From Gemmata massiliana (GTDB taxonomy: Bacteria > Planctomycetota > Planctomycetia > Gemmatales > Gemmataceae), in the NCBI GenBank assembly GCA_000531095.1, contig HG799462.1, forward strand, positions 933,551 through 997,550: a stretch of 64,000 nucleotides of DNA, in the 5' to 3' direction. A program made the position numbers and the translations under genes. Shown piece after piece: positions 1 to 8,646 of the stretch. The notes beneath the pieces were generated by a model. It searched no databases and was not told the origin of the DNA. It worked only from the letters and a program-made list of their open reading frames with translations. Each line of letters opens with the position of its first letter. Within the stretch, counting starts at the first letter, position 1.

Positions 1-1
1 C

Positions 2-1900
2 TTCACGGCCGAGGTGGAACGGTCGCTGCGCGTCCTCGACGGCGCCGTCGGCGTGTTCTGCGCCAAGGGCGGGGTCGAGGTGCAGTCGGAGACGGTTTGG
101 CGCCAGGCCACCAAGTACAAGGTGCCCCGGCTCGCCTACGTGAACAAGCTCGACCGCATGGGCGCCAACTTCTGGGCGTGCGTCGAGCAGATGAAGACCA
201 AGCTCCACGCGAACCCGGTGGTGGTCACCATCCCGGCCGGGCAGGACAACGCGCTCGAGGGCATCATCGACCTGATCGAGATGAAGCTCATCACGCGCGA
301 CCTGAACGACAAGACGCACCAGAAGTTCTTCGAGACGGACGTCCCGGAGAAGTACCTGGAAGAGGCTCAGAAGCGCCGCGAGCAGATGCTCGACGGGGTG
401 TCCGCCGCGTCCGACGAGATTACGGAACTGATCCTCGAGGGCAAGGACGTTCCGGTGGACCTGATCCGCAAGGCGCTCCGCAAGGGGACGCTGGACGGGA
501 CGTTCACGCCGGTCCACTGCGGCAGCTCGAAGATGTTCCACGGCGTGCAGCACCTGCTGGACCTCGTGGTGGACTGTCTGCCGTCGCCGATCGACCGGCC
601 CCCGGTGGACGGGTTGCACCCGAAGACCAAGGACGCGCTCGTCCGCAAGCCGGACTCGAAGGAGCCGATGAGCGCGCTGGCGTTCAAGACGGTGGCCGAG
701 ACCAACGGCGACCTCGTGTACATCCGCGTGTACTCGGGCGAGATGAAGCCGGGCGAGTCGTACACGAACACCACCAACGGGAAGAAGGAGCGCATCGCGC
801 GGTTCTACCGCATGATGGGCGACAAGCGCATCGCGCTCGAGAAGGCCAGCCCGGGCGACATCGTCGCGGCGATGGGCCTGTCGGAAACGTACACGGGTAA
901 CACCCTGTCCGACCCCGACCAGCCGATCGCGCTCGAAGCGATCCAGTTCCCGAAGCCCGTGGTGTCGCAGGCGCTGTCGTTCAGCAAGACGCTGGACAGC
1001 GGCAAGGTGGGCGAGGCGCTCAACCGCCTCGTGCGCGACGACCCCACTTTGAAGACGCACACGGACGAGGAGACGAAGGACACGATCATCAGCGGGATGG
1101 GCGAGTTGCACCTGGAAATCAGCATCGAGAAACTGAAGCGCGCCGTCGGCGTGCCGCAGGAAGACACGAAGCTGATCACCCTGGGCAAGCCGCGCGTCGC
1201 GTACCGCCAGTGCCTGGCGCGGTCGGTGGACTTCGAGTACAAGTTCCAGAAGCAAACCGGTGGCCGCGGTAAGTTCGCCGTGATCGTGGTGAAGTACACC
1301 CCGCTCACCCCGGAACAGATCGCGGAGAAGGTCGCGGAGATCGAAGAGCTGAACGACCCGAAGGTGAAGCCGGACCCGAACAGCGTCTACTTCAAGAACA
1401 GCATCACCCAGGGGTCGATCGACAAGCAGTACATTCCGAGCGTGGAAGAGGGGCTCCGGGAAGGCGCGAAGAAGGGGTACAAGTACCCGTTCCCGTTCGT
1501 GGACCTGGAGTTCGACCTCCACTTCGGGAAGATGCACGACGTGGACTCGTCGCAGGACGCCTTCTACCTGTGCGCCCTCGAAGCGTTCCGCGAGGCCCAG
1601 GAGCGCGGCGGCATCGAACTGCGCGAGCCGGTCATGAAGGTGGTCGTGGTCTCCCCGAAGGAGTACCAGGGCCAGATCTCCGGGAACATCAGCAGCAAGC
1701 GCGGGCTGATCGAGGAAACGAGCGAGGACCGCGGCGTGGCCCAGGTCGTCGCGAAGGTGCCGCTGGCGAACCTGTTCGGGTACACCAACGACCTCCGCAG
1801 CGCGACGAAGGGGCAGGCGAGCTTCTCGATGGAGTTCAGCCACTACGCCTCGGTTCCGGTCGAACTGGCCGACATCCCGAAGCCCGACGCGAAGAAGTAA
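2..1900 (+). CDS. fusA: Elongation factor G, 3' portion (5' end outside window)
   Basis: This encodes the ribosomal translocase GTPase EF-G, which moves tRNA and mRNA during elongation. The open frame runs in from the window edge (FTAEVERSLRVLDGAV), so the P-loop and switch I are missing. The G4 motif NKLD (YVNKLDRMGAN) is visible, followed by domain II, domain III (SGMGELHLEIS) and domains IV-V (GRGKFAVIVV, then SGNISSKRG and LFGYTNDLRSATKGQASFSMEF). The 633 residues present fit a roughly 700-residue family. The GTG at position 14 is an internal Val codon, not the start. A strong terminator follows. Identity is certain; which EF-G paralogue it is cannot be told from this part. Confidence 0.97.
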   Translation, partial: FTAEVERSLRVLDGAVGVFCAKGGVEVQSETVWRQATKYKVPRLAYVNKLDRMGANFWACVEQMKTKLHANPVVVTIPAGQDNALEGIIDLIEMKLITRDLNDKTHQKFFETDVPEKYLEEAQKRREQMLDGVSAASDEITELILEGKDVPVDLIRKALRKGTLDGTFTPVHCGSSKMFHGVQHLLDLVVDCLPSPIDRPPVDGLHPKTKDALVRKPDSKEPMSALAFKTVAETNGDLVYIRVYSGEMKPGESYTNTTNGKKERIARFYRMMGDKRIALEKASPGDIVAAMGLSETYTGNTLSDPDQPIALEAIQFPKPVVSQALSFSKTLDSGKVGEALNRLVRDDPTLKTHTDEETKDTIISGMGELHLEISIEKLKRAVGVPQEDTKLITLGKPRVAYRQCLARSVDFEYKFQKQTGGRGKFAVIVVKYTPLTPEQIAEKVAEIEELNDPKVKPDPNSVYFKNSITQGSIDKQYIPSVEEGLREGAKKGYKYPFPFVDLEFDLHFGKMHDVDSSQDAFYLCALEAFREAQERGGIELREPVMKVVVVSPKEYQGQISGNISSKRGLIEETSEDRGVAQVVAKVPLANLFGYTNDLRSATKGQASFSMEFSHYASVPVELADIPKPDAKK

Positions 1901-1926
1901 CGTGCTGAGCACCCCGTGCTCAACCG

Positions 1927-1958
1927 AAACCGGGAGCCACATGGCTCCCGGTTTTTTC
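1927..1958 (+). terminator. Rho-independent terminator after fusA
   Basis: A perfect 10-bp stem (1929-1938 with 1943-1952, ACCGGGAGCC) closes a 4-nt ACAT loop and is followed by a run of six T. It lies 28 nt after the fusA stop, so it ends that transcript. Confidence 0.93.
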
Positions 1959-2007
1959 GTTTCAGTTCCCCGTTGCGATCGAACGGGCCGCTCCCTTGCC
2001 AGTAGTT

Positions 2008-2645
2008 TCAAGGCATTGCCGCGCGCGTGCGTGGGTACCGTGAGCGGATGCGTTGTGTGAGCCAGTCGAGCACCTCGACCAACGGGAGTTCGCGCACCCA
2101 CGCATTCGGGTTCCGGTTCCAGGCGCGGGCGATCCGGAGTGTCAAGCACACCCACACCTGGCGCAACAGCAGCGCCACCCTTCCAACAGCAACCGGTACT
2201 CGGGCCTGGTCCTTCTGCCGGTAGCTCGTTTCGATCCCGAACCGCTCCCGGTACCGGCGCCGTCCCAGCCGCGCGCGCGTCGCCTCGGACACCGCCCCCG
2301 GGTCGCCCCGACCCGAGAACGCATACACCCGCGCGTGCGATTCACCCGTGCGGTGCCCACACCAGCACCCGTGTGGGCACCGCCTTGCGGCTCTTCTCGG
2401 TCACCCATTCCATCGTGGCAATCGTGCCCGACGGGTGCGTGTCGCACGCGTTGCGCCGGTTCGTACATCGACCAACCGGGCCGTGCGTTGGTCGGAGCGT
2501 GGTTGGCACGAACGGCAGCACCAGGTCGAGTAACTGGGGGCCGGTGACGGACCCCTTGTAGTCGGTCCAACGAGGACCGTTCCAAGGTCCGGCGCGTCAC
2601 CGCGTGGACCGCTGCCGGGGTGATCGTAGAGTAACCGTGCCGCAT
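2008..2645 (-). pseudogene. Transposase remnant (DDE type), frameshifted
   Basis: The N-terminal part begins at ATG 2645 (MRHGYSTITPAAVHAVTRRT) and loses its frame within about 60 codons. A middle piece (MEWVTEKSRKAVPTRVLVWA) and a C-terminal piece (SHARVYAFSGRGDPG, then RYRERFGIETSYRQKDQAR) lie in other frames. The RFGIETSYRQ segment resembles the region around the last catalytic Glu of IS4/IS5-like DDE transposases. At least two frame changes and the short total length mean it cannot be active. It lies inside the inverted-repeat-bounded element. Confidence 0.75.
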
Positions 2646-2704
2646 GGGAGCGTCCCGTTCAAGTGCCTGAGAACCTTGAACTTAGGAGCTCCCATGCGGC
2701 ACGG
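2635..2704. repeat. Nested palindrome at the transposase start inside the IS
   Basis: The outer arms 2635-2651 and 2688-2704 are perfect 17-bp complements. Inside them GTTCAAG and CTTGAAC form a second stem. The outer arm covers the transposase ATG, so in RNA the start codon would be folded away, as expected for a device that limits transposase expression from read-through transcripts. Confidence 0.7.
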
Positions 2705-2826
2705 CCAAATCCCTTGAAACTACTGGCAAGGGAGCGGGAGACGCAGGGAAACAGAACGAGGTGAGGATTGCTGAGGGCGATTCGAGTCGGCACGGAGCTG
2801 AGATCCAGCGGCAGCGACGCACAAAT

Positions 2827-2859
2827 GCGACACGCCCGGCTCATGGCCGGGCGTGTCGC
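2827..2859 (-). terminator. Terminator hairpin downstream of the sigma factor gene
   Basis: Perfect 14-bp arms (2827-2840, 2846-2859; GCGACACGCCCGGC) enclose a 5-nt loop, 24 nt past the stop of the minus-strand sigma gene. On the minus strand an ATTTGT stretch follows. Confidence 0.8.
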
Positions 2860-2882
2860 GTTTACAGGCCGTTCGCACCGAG

Positions 2883-3659
2883 TCAGTTCGGGTTGAACTC
2901 GCCCTTGCGCTTCGCGAGATGGGCTTGCAGCCGGGCGACGATGCTCGAGTGCATCTGGCTCACGCGCGACTCGCTCAGGTTGAGCGTCGCCCCGATCTCC
3001 TTCATCGTCATCTCTTCGTAGTAGTAGAGGATGACGATGAGGCGCTCGTTGCGGTTGAGGCCGCGGGTCACGAGCTTCATCAGGTCGCGGTTCTGAAGGC
3101 GCCCGGTCGGGTCTTCGGCCTTCTTGTCTTCAAGGATGTCGATCTCGCGCACGTCCTTGTAGCTGTCCGTCTCGTACCACTTCTTGTTGAGGCTCACGAG
3201 GTTGACCGCGGTCGCCTCGCCCAGGTGCGAATCGAGCTGATCGAGCGGGATGCCGAGCTTCTCGGCGAGTTCTTCCGGCTTCGGCGGGCGCCCGAGGGCC
3301 GCTTCGAGTTGCTTGCGGCACGCCTCCATCTTGCTCGCCTTGCTGCGAACCAGGCGCGGCACCCAGTCCATCGTGCGCAATTCGTCGAGCATGGCCCCAC
3401 GAATCCGGGGCACGCAGTACGTCTCGAACTTCACGCCGCGGGTGAGGTCGAACGCATCAATAGCGTCCAACAGCCCGAACACGCCGGCACTAATAAGGTC
3501 GTCGAGTTCAACGCCGTCCGGCAGGCGGGACCAGATGCGTTCGGCGTTATATTTGACGAGAGACAGGTACCGCTCGACGAGCCGGTTACGCAGCTCGACG
3601 GTCGGGCGCTCGCGGTACTCCAGCCAAACGGCTTGGATGTCCGTCTCGGTTTGGGTCAC
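2883..3659 (-). CDS. FliA/WhiG-family RNA polymerase sigma factor
   Basis: This is an alternative sigma-28-type factor that directs RNA polymerase to a special promoter set. It has 258 residues, the normal size. Region 2 is clear (ELRNRLVERYLSLVKYNAER, DLISAGVFGLLDAIDAFD, then KFETYCVPRIRGAMLDELR), region 3 follows (RPPKPEELAEKLGI), and region 4 helix-turn-helix is at the end (MTMKEIGATLNLSESRVSQM). The GTG at 3659 was chosen because GGGAGG precedes it by about 7 nt; the frame stays open far upstream without family similarity. It is a single gene with its own terminator. Whether it serves motility or another regulon cannot be told here, since no flagellar gene is near. Confidence 0.93.
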   Translation of the reverse strand: MTQTETDIQAVWLEYRERPTVELRNRLVERYLSLVKYNAERIWSRLPDGVELDDLISAGVFGLLDAIDAFDLTRGVKFETYCVPRIRGAMLDELRTMDWVPRLVRSKASKMEACRKQLEAALGRPPKPEELAEKLGIPLDQLDSHLGEATAVNLVSLNKKWYETDSYKDVREIDILEDKKAEDPTGRLQNRDLMKLVTRGLNRNERLIVILYYYEEMTMKEIGATLNLSESRVSQMHSSIVARLQAHLAKRKGEFNPN

Positions 3660-4264
3660 GATCAATCCTCCCTGATGAGCGGCAAGTCGTTGGTCGCGCG
3701 GCCCGCACACCGGAGCGCCGTCCTTCAACAGGACGACACGTGCCCCGGAGTCCCCCGCACGGGCTAATCGGTCAGACGGCCGCGATCGGTCTTCCGGTTC
3801 GTCCGGCACTCGTACTCGGCGGCTTCCCCTGCGCGCCGAGTACGTGTTGTGCCGAAGATGCTCGGAACGCGGCCGTGCGATCGTCGCGATCGTCAACGGC
3901 TTGCCCATCCCCCGAAGCGCTGGAGCGGGTACACTCCGGCGCTTAAATGCACTATCGGCCACGGTCCGGTCGGCGGTGTAACGAAACCGCCGAATTCCGC
4001 GACCGACCCGAACCCCGCGCTCTACCCACTCGATGGAACCGCCGGCACCGGAACGCTCGGCGCGAACCGAGCCACCGGTGCCCCGGGAACACAACTCGCA
4101 ACCCGTTCCCCAACGGGCCTGCGGTCGCGGTGCTGGGCTGATGAAGCGGGAGTGGCTATGCCCGGGGACGGACCGGATGTGAAGGGGAAGATTTACAATT
4201 CGCGGCACTACTTACACGGCGGCTCTTGGCGTCGGTAAGATGTGCAAGACGGGTAGGGCGAAGA
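3660..4264. other. Gene-free stretch upstream of the sigma gene
   Basis: I see no gene I can support in these 605 bases. Open frames exist on both strands, as expected at this GC content, but lack ribosome sites and protein-like composition. The promoter of the minus-strand sigma gene should lie here. Confidence 0.5.
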
Positions 4265-4391
4265 CCTAACCCCCGGCCCCCTTCCCTAAGAAGGAAGGGG
4301 GGTGACGGGCGCGGCGGCCGCCGGATAAACCGTCCGCGAGAAGATGCTTGCTCCCCCTTCCTTCTTTAGGGAAGGGGGTTGGGGGGTTAGG
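4265..4391. repeat. MITE-like element A (ends CCTAACCCCC / GGGGGGTTAGG)
   Basis: A 127-bp element with inverted ends CCTAACCCCC and GGGGGGTTAGG. Near each end is a CCCCCTTCC/GGAAGGGGG stem, with a short unique core between. It ends 22 nt before the next gene's start. The same architecture recurs three times inside the pnkp locus (48118-48289, 48495-48554, 49160-49321). Confidence 0.8.
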
Positions 4392-4413
4392 TTTCTTCCA
4401 CACGGAGGGTGTC

Positions 4414-5472
4414 ATGAGCCAGGTGTTCGGATGGGCGCTCGGGGCGACTCTGGTCGCGGCGAGCGTGGGCGGCCCGATCTGGTGGCTGACGCGCTCCAGC
4501 GCGCCCGAACCGGACCGGGGCCAGATCCCGACGATGGACGACGCGCCCGATCCAAGCGACCCGCCGAAGAAGACCGAGTTCGGTACGGGCGCCGCGGAGA
4601 AGGGGATCGAGGTGCCGTTCGATTCCGATCGCGCTCTCAAGTACCTCAAACAGTTGTGCGACATCGGCCCCCGCATCAGTGACACCGAGGGGATGAAAAA
4701 ACAACAAGAGCTGATCGAGGCGCACTTCAAGAAACTCGGGGCTACCGTCACGCGCCAGGAGTTCAAGGCGAAGCAGCGGAGCCAGAAGAACCAGAACGAT
4801 TTCGTGAACCTCATCATCTCGTGGCACCCCGATAAGGCCAAGCGCGTCCTCCTCTCCACGCACTACGACACTCGTCCGATCGCCGATCAAGAAGCCAACC
4901 CCAAAAACTGGACCAAGCCGTTCGCGAGCGCCAACGACGGCACCAGCGGTGTCGCGTTCCTGATGGAACTGGGCCACCACATGAAGGATCTGAAGAGCGA
5001 GTACGGCGTGGACTTCGTCCTCTTCGACGGCGAGGAGTTCGTGTTCGAGACGGCCCAGTTCGGGGGCGGGGACCGGTACTTCATCGGGTCGGAACATTTT
5101 GCCGACGAGTACCTGAAGTCCAAGGACAAGCGGAAGTACAAGTACGATGCCGGCGTGCTGTTCGACCTGTTCGCTGGGAAGGACGCGGCCCTGAAGGTGG
5201 AACTGCACTCGTGGGACGCTGCTCGCGCGCTCGTGGACCAGATTTGGGGCGTGGCGAAGGCGGTCGGTGCGAAGTCGTTTAAATACGAAAAGGGGTACGA
5301 GGTGCAGGACGACCACCTCGCGCTCAACCGCGTCGGGATCCCCACCGTCGACGTGATCGATTTCGATTACCCCCACTGGCACAAACTGACCGACACTGCC
5401 GACAAGGTTTCCGGCGCACAACTGGCCGAGGTGTCGAAGGTCATCACGACATGGCTCCAGAAGATCAAGTAA
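4414..5472 (+). CDS. Membrane-anchored M28-family zinc peptidase / glutaminyl cyclase-like
   Basis: A 352-residue M28 metallohydrolase, closest in layout to glutaminyl-peptide cyclotransferases. Residues 1-25 form an N-terminal membrane anchor (FGWALGATLVAASVGG). The metal-site motifs are in the right order: LSTHYDTR, FASANDGTSGVAFLMELG (Asp ligand), VLFDGEEF (catalytic and ligand Glu) and PHWHKLTDTADKV (C-terminal His). It probably faces the periplasm and either releases N-terminal residues or cyclises N-terminal Gln. ATG 4414 is preceded by GGAGG at 4404-4408. It overlaps the next gene by 22 nt, so the two are translated together. Confidence 0.85.
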   Translation: MSQVFGWALGATLVAASVGGPIWWLTRSSAPEPDRGQIPTMDDAPDPSDPPKKTEFGTGAAEKGIEVPFDSDRALKYLKQLCDIGPRISDTEGMKKQQELIEAHFKKLGATVTRQEFKAKQRSQKNQNDFVNLIISWHPDKAKRVLLSTHYDTRPIADQEANPKNWTKPFASANDGTSGVAFLMELGHHMKDLKSEYGVDFVLFDGEEFVFETAQFGGGDRYFIGSEHFADEYLKSKDKRKYKYDAGVLFDLFAGKDAALKVELHSWDAARALVDQIWGVAKAVGAKSFKYEKGYEVQDDHLALNRVGIPTVDVIDFDYPHWHKLTDTADKVSGAQLAEVSKVITTWLQKIK

Positions 5473-6617
5473 GCGACCCCACCCCCAGCGCGCCCGGGGC
5501 CGACCGGCTCACAGCGCGCCGGGCCGACATCGACGCGAAGCAGGAACTCGTCTCCGGTGTGCTCGCCGAGATGGAGTGCGAGGCCGTGATCCTGCTGATG
5601 CCGGCGCACGTCTCCTGGTTCACGGCGGGGCTCAACGCGCGCGGACTGATCGCGGACTCCGAGCGCCCCGGCATCTTCACCAACGGCCGGCAGCGCTGGC
5701 TGCTGTGCTCGAACATCGACACGCAGCGCCTCTTCGACGAGGAACTGGACCAACTCGGGTTCCAACTCAAGGAATGGACCTGGGCCGGCGGGCGCTCCGA
5801 GCTGCTTTACAACATCACCGCGGGTCACACGGTCGCAGCGGACCGGCCGTTCCCGAACGTGCCGATGGCGAACGACCGATTGCGCCCGCTGTTGCGCGTC
5901 CTCTCGGCCTACGAGCAGGACCGGTACCGCGAATTGGGTCGCGCGGTCGCGCACGCGGTTGAGGCGACCGCGCGGACCGCTTCGCTCGGTGAAACGGAAG
6001 AGGAGATCGCGGGGCAACTCGGGCACCGGCTGCTCCACCGCGGGATCGAGCCGGCCGCGCTCAGCGTGATCGCCGACTCACGCGGGGAGAGATTCCGGCG
6101 CGCCGGGTTCACGTCCGCGCCCGCGACACGGACCTGCATCATCCAGGCGACCGGCCAGCGCGACGGGCTGTACGTCACCGTGGCACGCACGGTGAGTTTC
6201 GGTCCCCCTCCAGACGAATTCCGCAACGCACACGGCCTCGCAGTAAAACTGGCCGCGGTCTACCGCTCGTACACCGCTCCCGGGGCTACTGTTGCACCTG
6301 TCGCTGATGCGACCGGTATTGTCCTCGCGGACACGCCCTTCGAGTTCGATGTGCGCCTCAGCCAGCCGGGGTACGGTGCCGGGCGGTTCGCGGCCGAAGA
6401 GTTGCGGCGCGCCGGGCACGACGAACCGCTCTCGGCGGGGCAGGCGGTCGTGTGGCAGCCGCGTGTGGGGCCGGCTGCGAGCGTCGATACGGTGCTCGTC
6501 ACCGAGAGCGGGCACGAACCGATCACCCCGCCGAGTGACTGGCCCTTCAAGCGCGTGACCGTTCGTGGTGCGGCCCACGACATCCCGGATTTGTTCGTGC
6601 GCACGGATGCGAATTGA
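5451..6617 (+). CDS. M24 (creatinase/Xaa-Pro peptidase) homologue lacking metal ligands
   Basis: A 388-residue protein with the creatinase-like N-terminal domain (about residues 15-150) and a pita-bread C-terminal domain (LGRAVAHAVEATARTASLGETEEEIAGQL, split here by family knowledge into helix and following Glu-rich turn). Active M24 enzymes bind two metals with two Asp, one His and two Glu. Here the first Asp pair is replaced (DGLYVTVARTVSFG), the HGxG His position reads QPGYGAGR, and the first Glu of the C-terminal pair is not seen; only the last TESGHEPIT segment looks normal. It is therefore probably non-catalytic. Start ATG 5451 lies inside the preceding peptidase gene. Confidence 0.75.
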   Translation: MAPEDQVSDPTPSAPGADRLTARRADIDAKQELVSGVLAEMECEAVILLMPAHVSWFTAGLNARGLIADSERPGIFTNGRQRWLLCSNIDTQRLFDEELDQLGFQLKEWTWAGGRSELLYNITAGHTVAADRPFPNVPMANDRLRPLLRVLSAYEQDRYRELGRAVAHAVEATARTASLGETEEEIAGQLGHRLLHRGIEPAALSVIADSRGERFRRAGFTSAPATRTCIIQATGQRDGLYVTVARTVSFGPPPDEFRNAHGLAVKLAAVYRSYTAPGATVAPVADATGIVLADTPFEFDVRLSQPGYGAGRFAAEELRRAGHDEPLSAGQAVVWQPRVGPAASVDTVLVTESGHEPITPPSDWPFKRVTVRGAAHDIPDLFVRTDAN

Positions 6618-6690
6618 GCCCGGGTGCAGCCCGACCGGGGTTGAAACCCCGGGCTATTTCCGGTGACCCCTTATGGTCAGGGCTGTAAGG
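6618..6690. repeat. Dispersed repeat R3, copy 1
   Basis: It contains AGCCCGGG...CCCGGGCT arms enclosing CGGGGTTGAAACCCCG, then CTATTTCCGGTGACCCC and TGGTCAGGG. An inverted, diverged copy is at about 7615-7682. It directly follows the M24 gene and could also act as its terminator. Confidence 0.6.
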
Positions 6691-6699
6691 GTGGAATGA

Positions 6700-7380
6700 C
6701 TATCGTTTGCGTTTCTGGAGTAAACGGTGGGTCGAAACGTGTCCTCCGTTCTGGTACGGCTTCTTTGTGGGTGGAGGGTTTTTCGGCCCGCGCTTGGCTT
6801 TGCGATATCGTTTCGGATCGACGCGCGCGGCGATTGCCCGCAACAACTCCGCGAACGACTCCAGGGGCATCGCACCCAAGGGCTCCCACAACGGACCCGG
6901 CAAGGCGATGTTCATCCCCACCCAGGTGGTCCGAATTTCTTCCGTCAGGTAGTAACTCGACAACTCCGACACCGCTTCCGCACCATGCGCGCTCCGCACC
7001 GCGCCCTTGAGCAATGCCACCGCATTCGAGGCCAACAAACCCAAACAGAACGCGAACAGCGCGGCCGGCGGATAGGCCAACGTGTCGGGCTCGCAGTTGA
7101 GCGTCATCGCCAACTCGTAGAACCGATTCTCGATCAACCAGCGCTTCAAATACAACGCGGCCACACGGCACCCGTCGGCTGCGTCCGAGGGCACGTTCGT
7201 CAGCACGTGGATCTCGGTGTCACCGTCGCGCGTGGGTTGATCCAGAACCACGGTCACTCGGCGCACGCGCAACGTTCGATCCAGGTGGCGGAATTCGACC
7301 TCTTGCTCGTACCCCTGACCCGTCTCGCAACGCCCCAGGGCCCGACGCTCACCCCGAACCGGGACGTACTCCGGGCGGCA
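6700..7380 (-). pseudogene. IS4-family transposase, C-terminal part only
   Basis: About 226 residues of a DDE transposase remain, reading from 7380 downward (CRPEYVPVRGERRALGRCET onward) to the stop at 6700. The segment ALYLKRWLIENRFYELAM carries the last catalytic Glu in the Y-x2-RW-x-IE-x2-F context of IS4 transposases; the C-terminus is basic (KRGPKNPPPTKK). The open frame ends exactly where a lox-like sequence starts at 7381, so the first half of the gene is missing or lies elsewhere in the true genome. Confidence 0.8.
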
Positions 7381-7412
7381 TCGTATAACTACGTATAATG
7401 TATGCTATAGAA
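7381..7412. other. Damaged lox-like sequence, probable 454 paired-end linker remnant
   Basis: It starts TCGTATAACT, then ACGTATAATGTATGC, then TATAGAA. Compared with TCGT plus loxP it has one substitution (T to A), one missing C and a truncated right arm. The perfect version is at 56471-56508. It sits at the exact break of the IS4 transposase, as a chimeric join would. Confidence 0.85.
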
Positions 7413-7686
7413 CAGGCGCTCCAAAATGGTCCGAGCCAAGACGCACACCGGGGACGCTTTGAGGAACGGTTCAAATGCTGCGGGCACCACGACCGAACCT
7501 CCATCCGAGAGCATTACAACCGACCGCGAGTGGCTAACTTACGACGATCCGAATACCCTTACAGCCCTGCCCCTTCGGGGTCCAAAAACCGCACACGGTA
7601 TTTGCGTCCCAATGAGGCAAATGCCTTTGTGACCCCAAATGTGGTCACCGGGAATAGCCTGGGGTTTGAACCCGGGTGTGGATTGC
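7413..7686. other. Unassigned stretch after the linker, with R3 copy 2
   Basis: No convincing gene. A 68-codon frame from ATG 7426 has no recognisable domain. At about 7615-7682 lies an inverted, diverged copy of repeat R3 (its complement reads GGTTCAAACCCC, AGGCTATTCCCGGTGACC), so two R3 copies flank the transposase fragment in opposite orientation. Confidence 0.55.
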
Positions 7687-8532
7687 TTATTTCTTCGATT
7701 CGAGCGCGGCGGTGAAGAACTTCACGACCGGAGTCACGTCTTTCAGCCCGTGTGGGTGGTGGTCCTGACCCGGCTTCACGATTTGTTCGACCGACCCGCC
7801 GAGGGCCTTGTAGCGGTTGTAAAGCAGCTCCGAGTTCTCCACGTGCGGGACCGCCAGATCCTTGTCGCCGTACACGAGGAGTAGCGGGAGCTTGGCCTTC
7901 GCGACGGGAGCGAGGTTGTCTACCGGGTTCAGCTTGTACGCGATCGCCTCTTCGTCGTTCTTGAACTCGTAGGCGGCGAGCATCTTCTTCCACTCGGCTT
8001 CCGAACCAGACTTGCTCGCGCCGAGTTTCTTGAGCGCCCCGCCGGGCCAGCTCTTGAAGTCACACACGGCGTTGTCCAAATACACGGCCAGCGTCCGGTC
8101 CGGGTGCGCGGCGGCCCAGTTCATGCAATACAGCCCGCCGCGCGACAGCCCGATCAGCCCCGGTTTCGGGTGCATGCCGTAGTCCTTCACCATCGCGTCG
8201 TAAAACGCCTCCCACTTCTTCACCGCTTTAGGCGCGCCGAACAGATCGGGGACTTTCAGGTACGCGAGGTGCCACCCGGCCTTCACGAGCGCGACATCGG
8301 CGTCCGCGAACGCCCCGAAGAACTCCCCGCGCCACACCCACGGCCGACCCGGGAGCGCCTTCTCCGGCACCACGACCGTGGCTTCGAGTTCACCCACTTT
8401 GAAATCATGCTTGGGGAAGCCCTGCCACTTGGTCGCCGGGCCGGGAAACGGCTTTGGCTCCGCGGCGCGAGCGCCGAGCGGAAGGGCGCTCGTGAGAATC
8501 ACGGCCAGAACAACGGGAATGCGTGCGTTCAT
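7687..8532 (-). CDS. Secreted alpha/beta hydrolase
   Basis: A 281-residue exported hydrolase. A signal peptide is clear (MNARIPVVLAVILTSALPLG then ARA-AEP). The nucleophile elbow GLSRGG (G-x-S-x-G), the acid loop VYGDKDLAVP and the C-terminal catalytic His in GQDHHPHG make a full Ser-Asp-His triad of the prolyl-oligopeptidase/esterase type. ATG 8532 is the start just before the signal peptide. Substrate unknown; sequences of this kind in planctomycetes often accompany carbohydrate or ester degradation, which is inference only. It is divergent from msrB. Confidence 0.87.
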   Translation of the reverse strand: MNARIPVVLAVILTSALPLGARAAEPKPFPGPATKWQGFPKHDFKVGELEATVVVPEKALPGRPWVWRGEFFGAFADADVALVKAGWHLAYLKVPDLFGAPKAVKKWEAFYDAMVKDYGMHPKPGLIGLSRGGLYCMNWAAAHPDRTLAVYLDNAVCDFKSWPGGALKKLGASKSGSEAEWKKMLAAYEFKNDEEAIAYKLNPVDNLAPVAKAKLPLLLVYGDKDLAVPHVENSELLYNRYKALGGSVEQIVKPGQDHHPHGLKDVTPVVKFFTAALESKK

Positions 8533-8646
8533 GGTGTTACCGGAAGAGGAGCGAGTACCGCGGAATAGTTTACGTGCCGCCGACCCGACACGGAACGGGC
8601 GCGACCTGCGTAAGATGGGAGTGCCTATCCCGCGAGGACTTTTTAA

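Larger units (their letters stand above)
1988..2737. mobile_element. Decayed insertion sequence with perfect 26-bp terminal inverted repeats
   Basis: The ends are perfect 26-bp inverted repeats, 1988-2013 (CCGCTCCCTTGCCAGTAGTT, then TCAAGG) and 2712-2737. The element is only 750 bp and its transposase, on the minus strand, is frameshifted and shortened. No target duplication is obvious directly outside the repeats. Intact ends with a ruined gene suggest a non-autonomous copy that a full-length relative could still move. Confidence 0.82.

Noticed and set aside
2053-2561. Plus-strand frames across the IS remnant
   Set aside because: They are antisense to transposase pieces with clear similarity.
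3660-4208. Long open upstream extension of the sigma factor frame
   Set aside because: No similarity to the family, and a GGGAGG ribosome site sits at GTG 3659; the length fits the family only from there.
3849-4238. Plus-strand frame of 129 codons
   Set aside because: Composition is typical of chance frames in GC-rich DNA; no ribosome site or domain.
7426-7632. 68-codon frame after the lox-like remnant
   Set aside because: No domain and it ends inside a repeat; too weak to call a gene.
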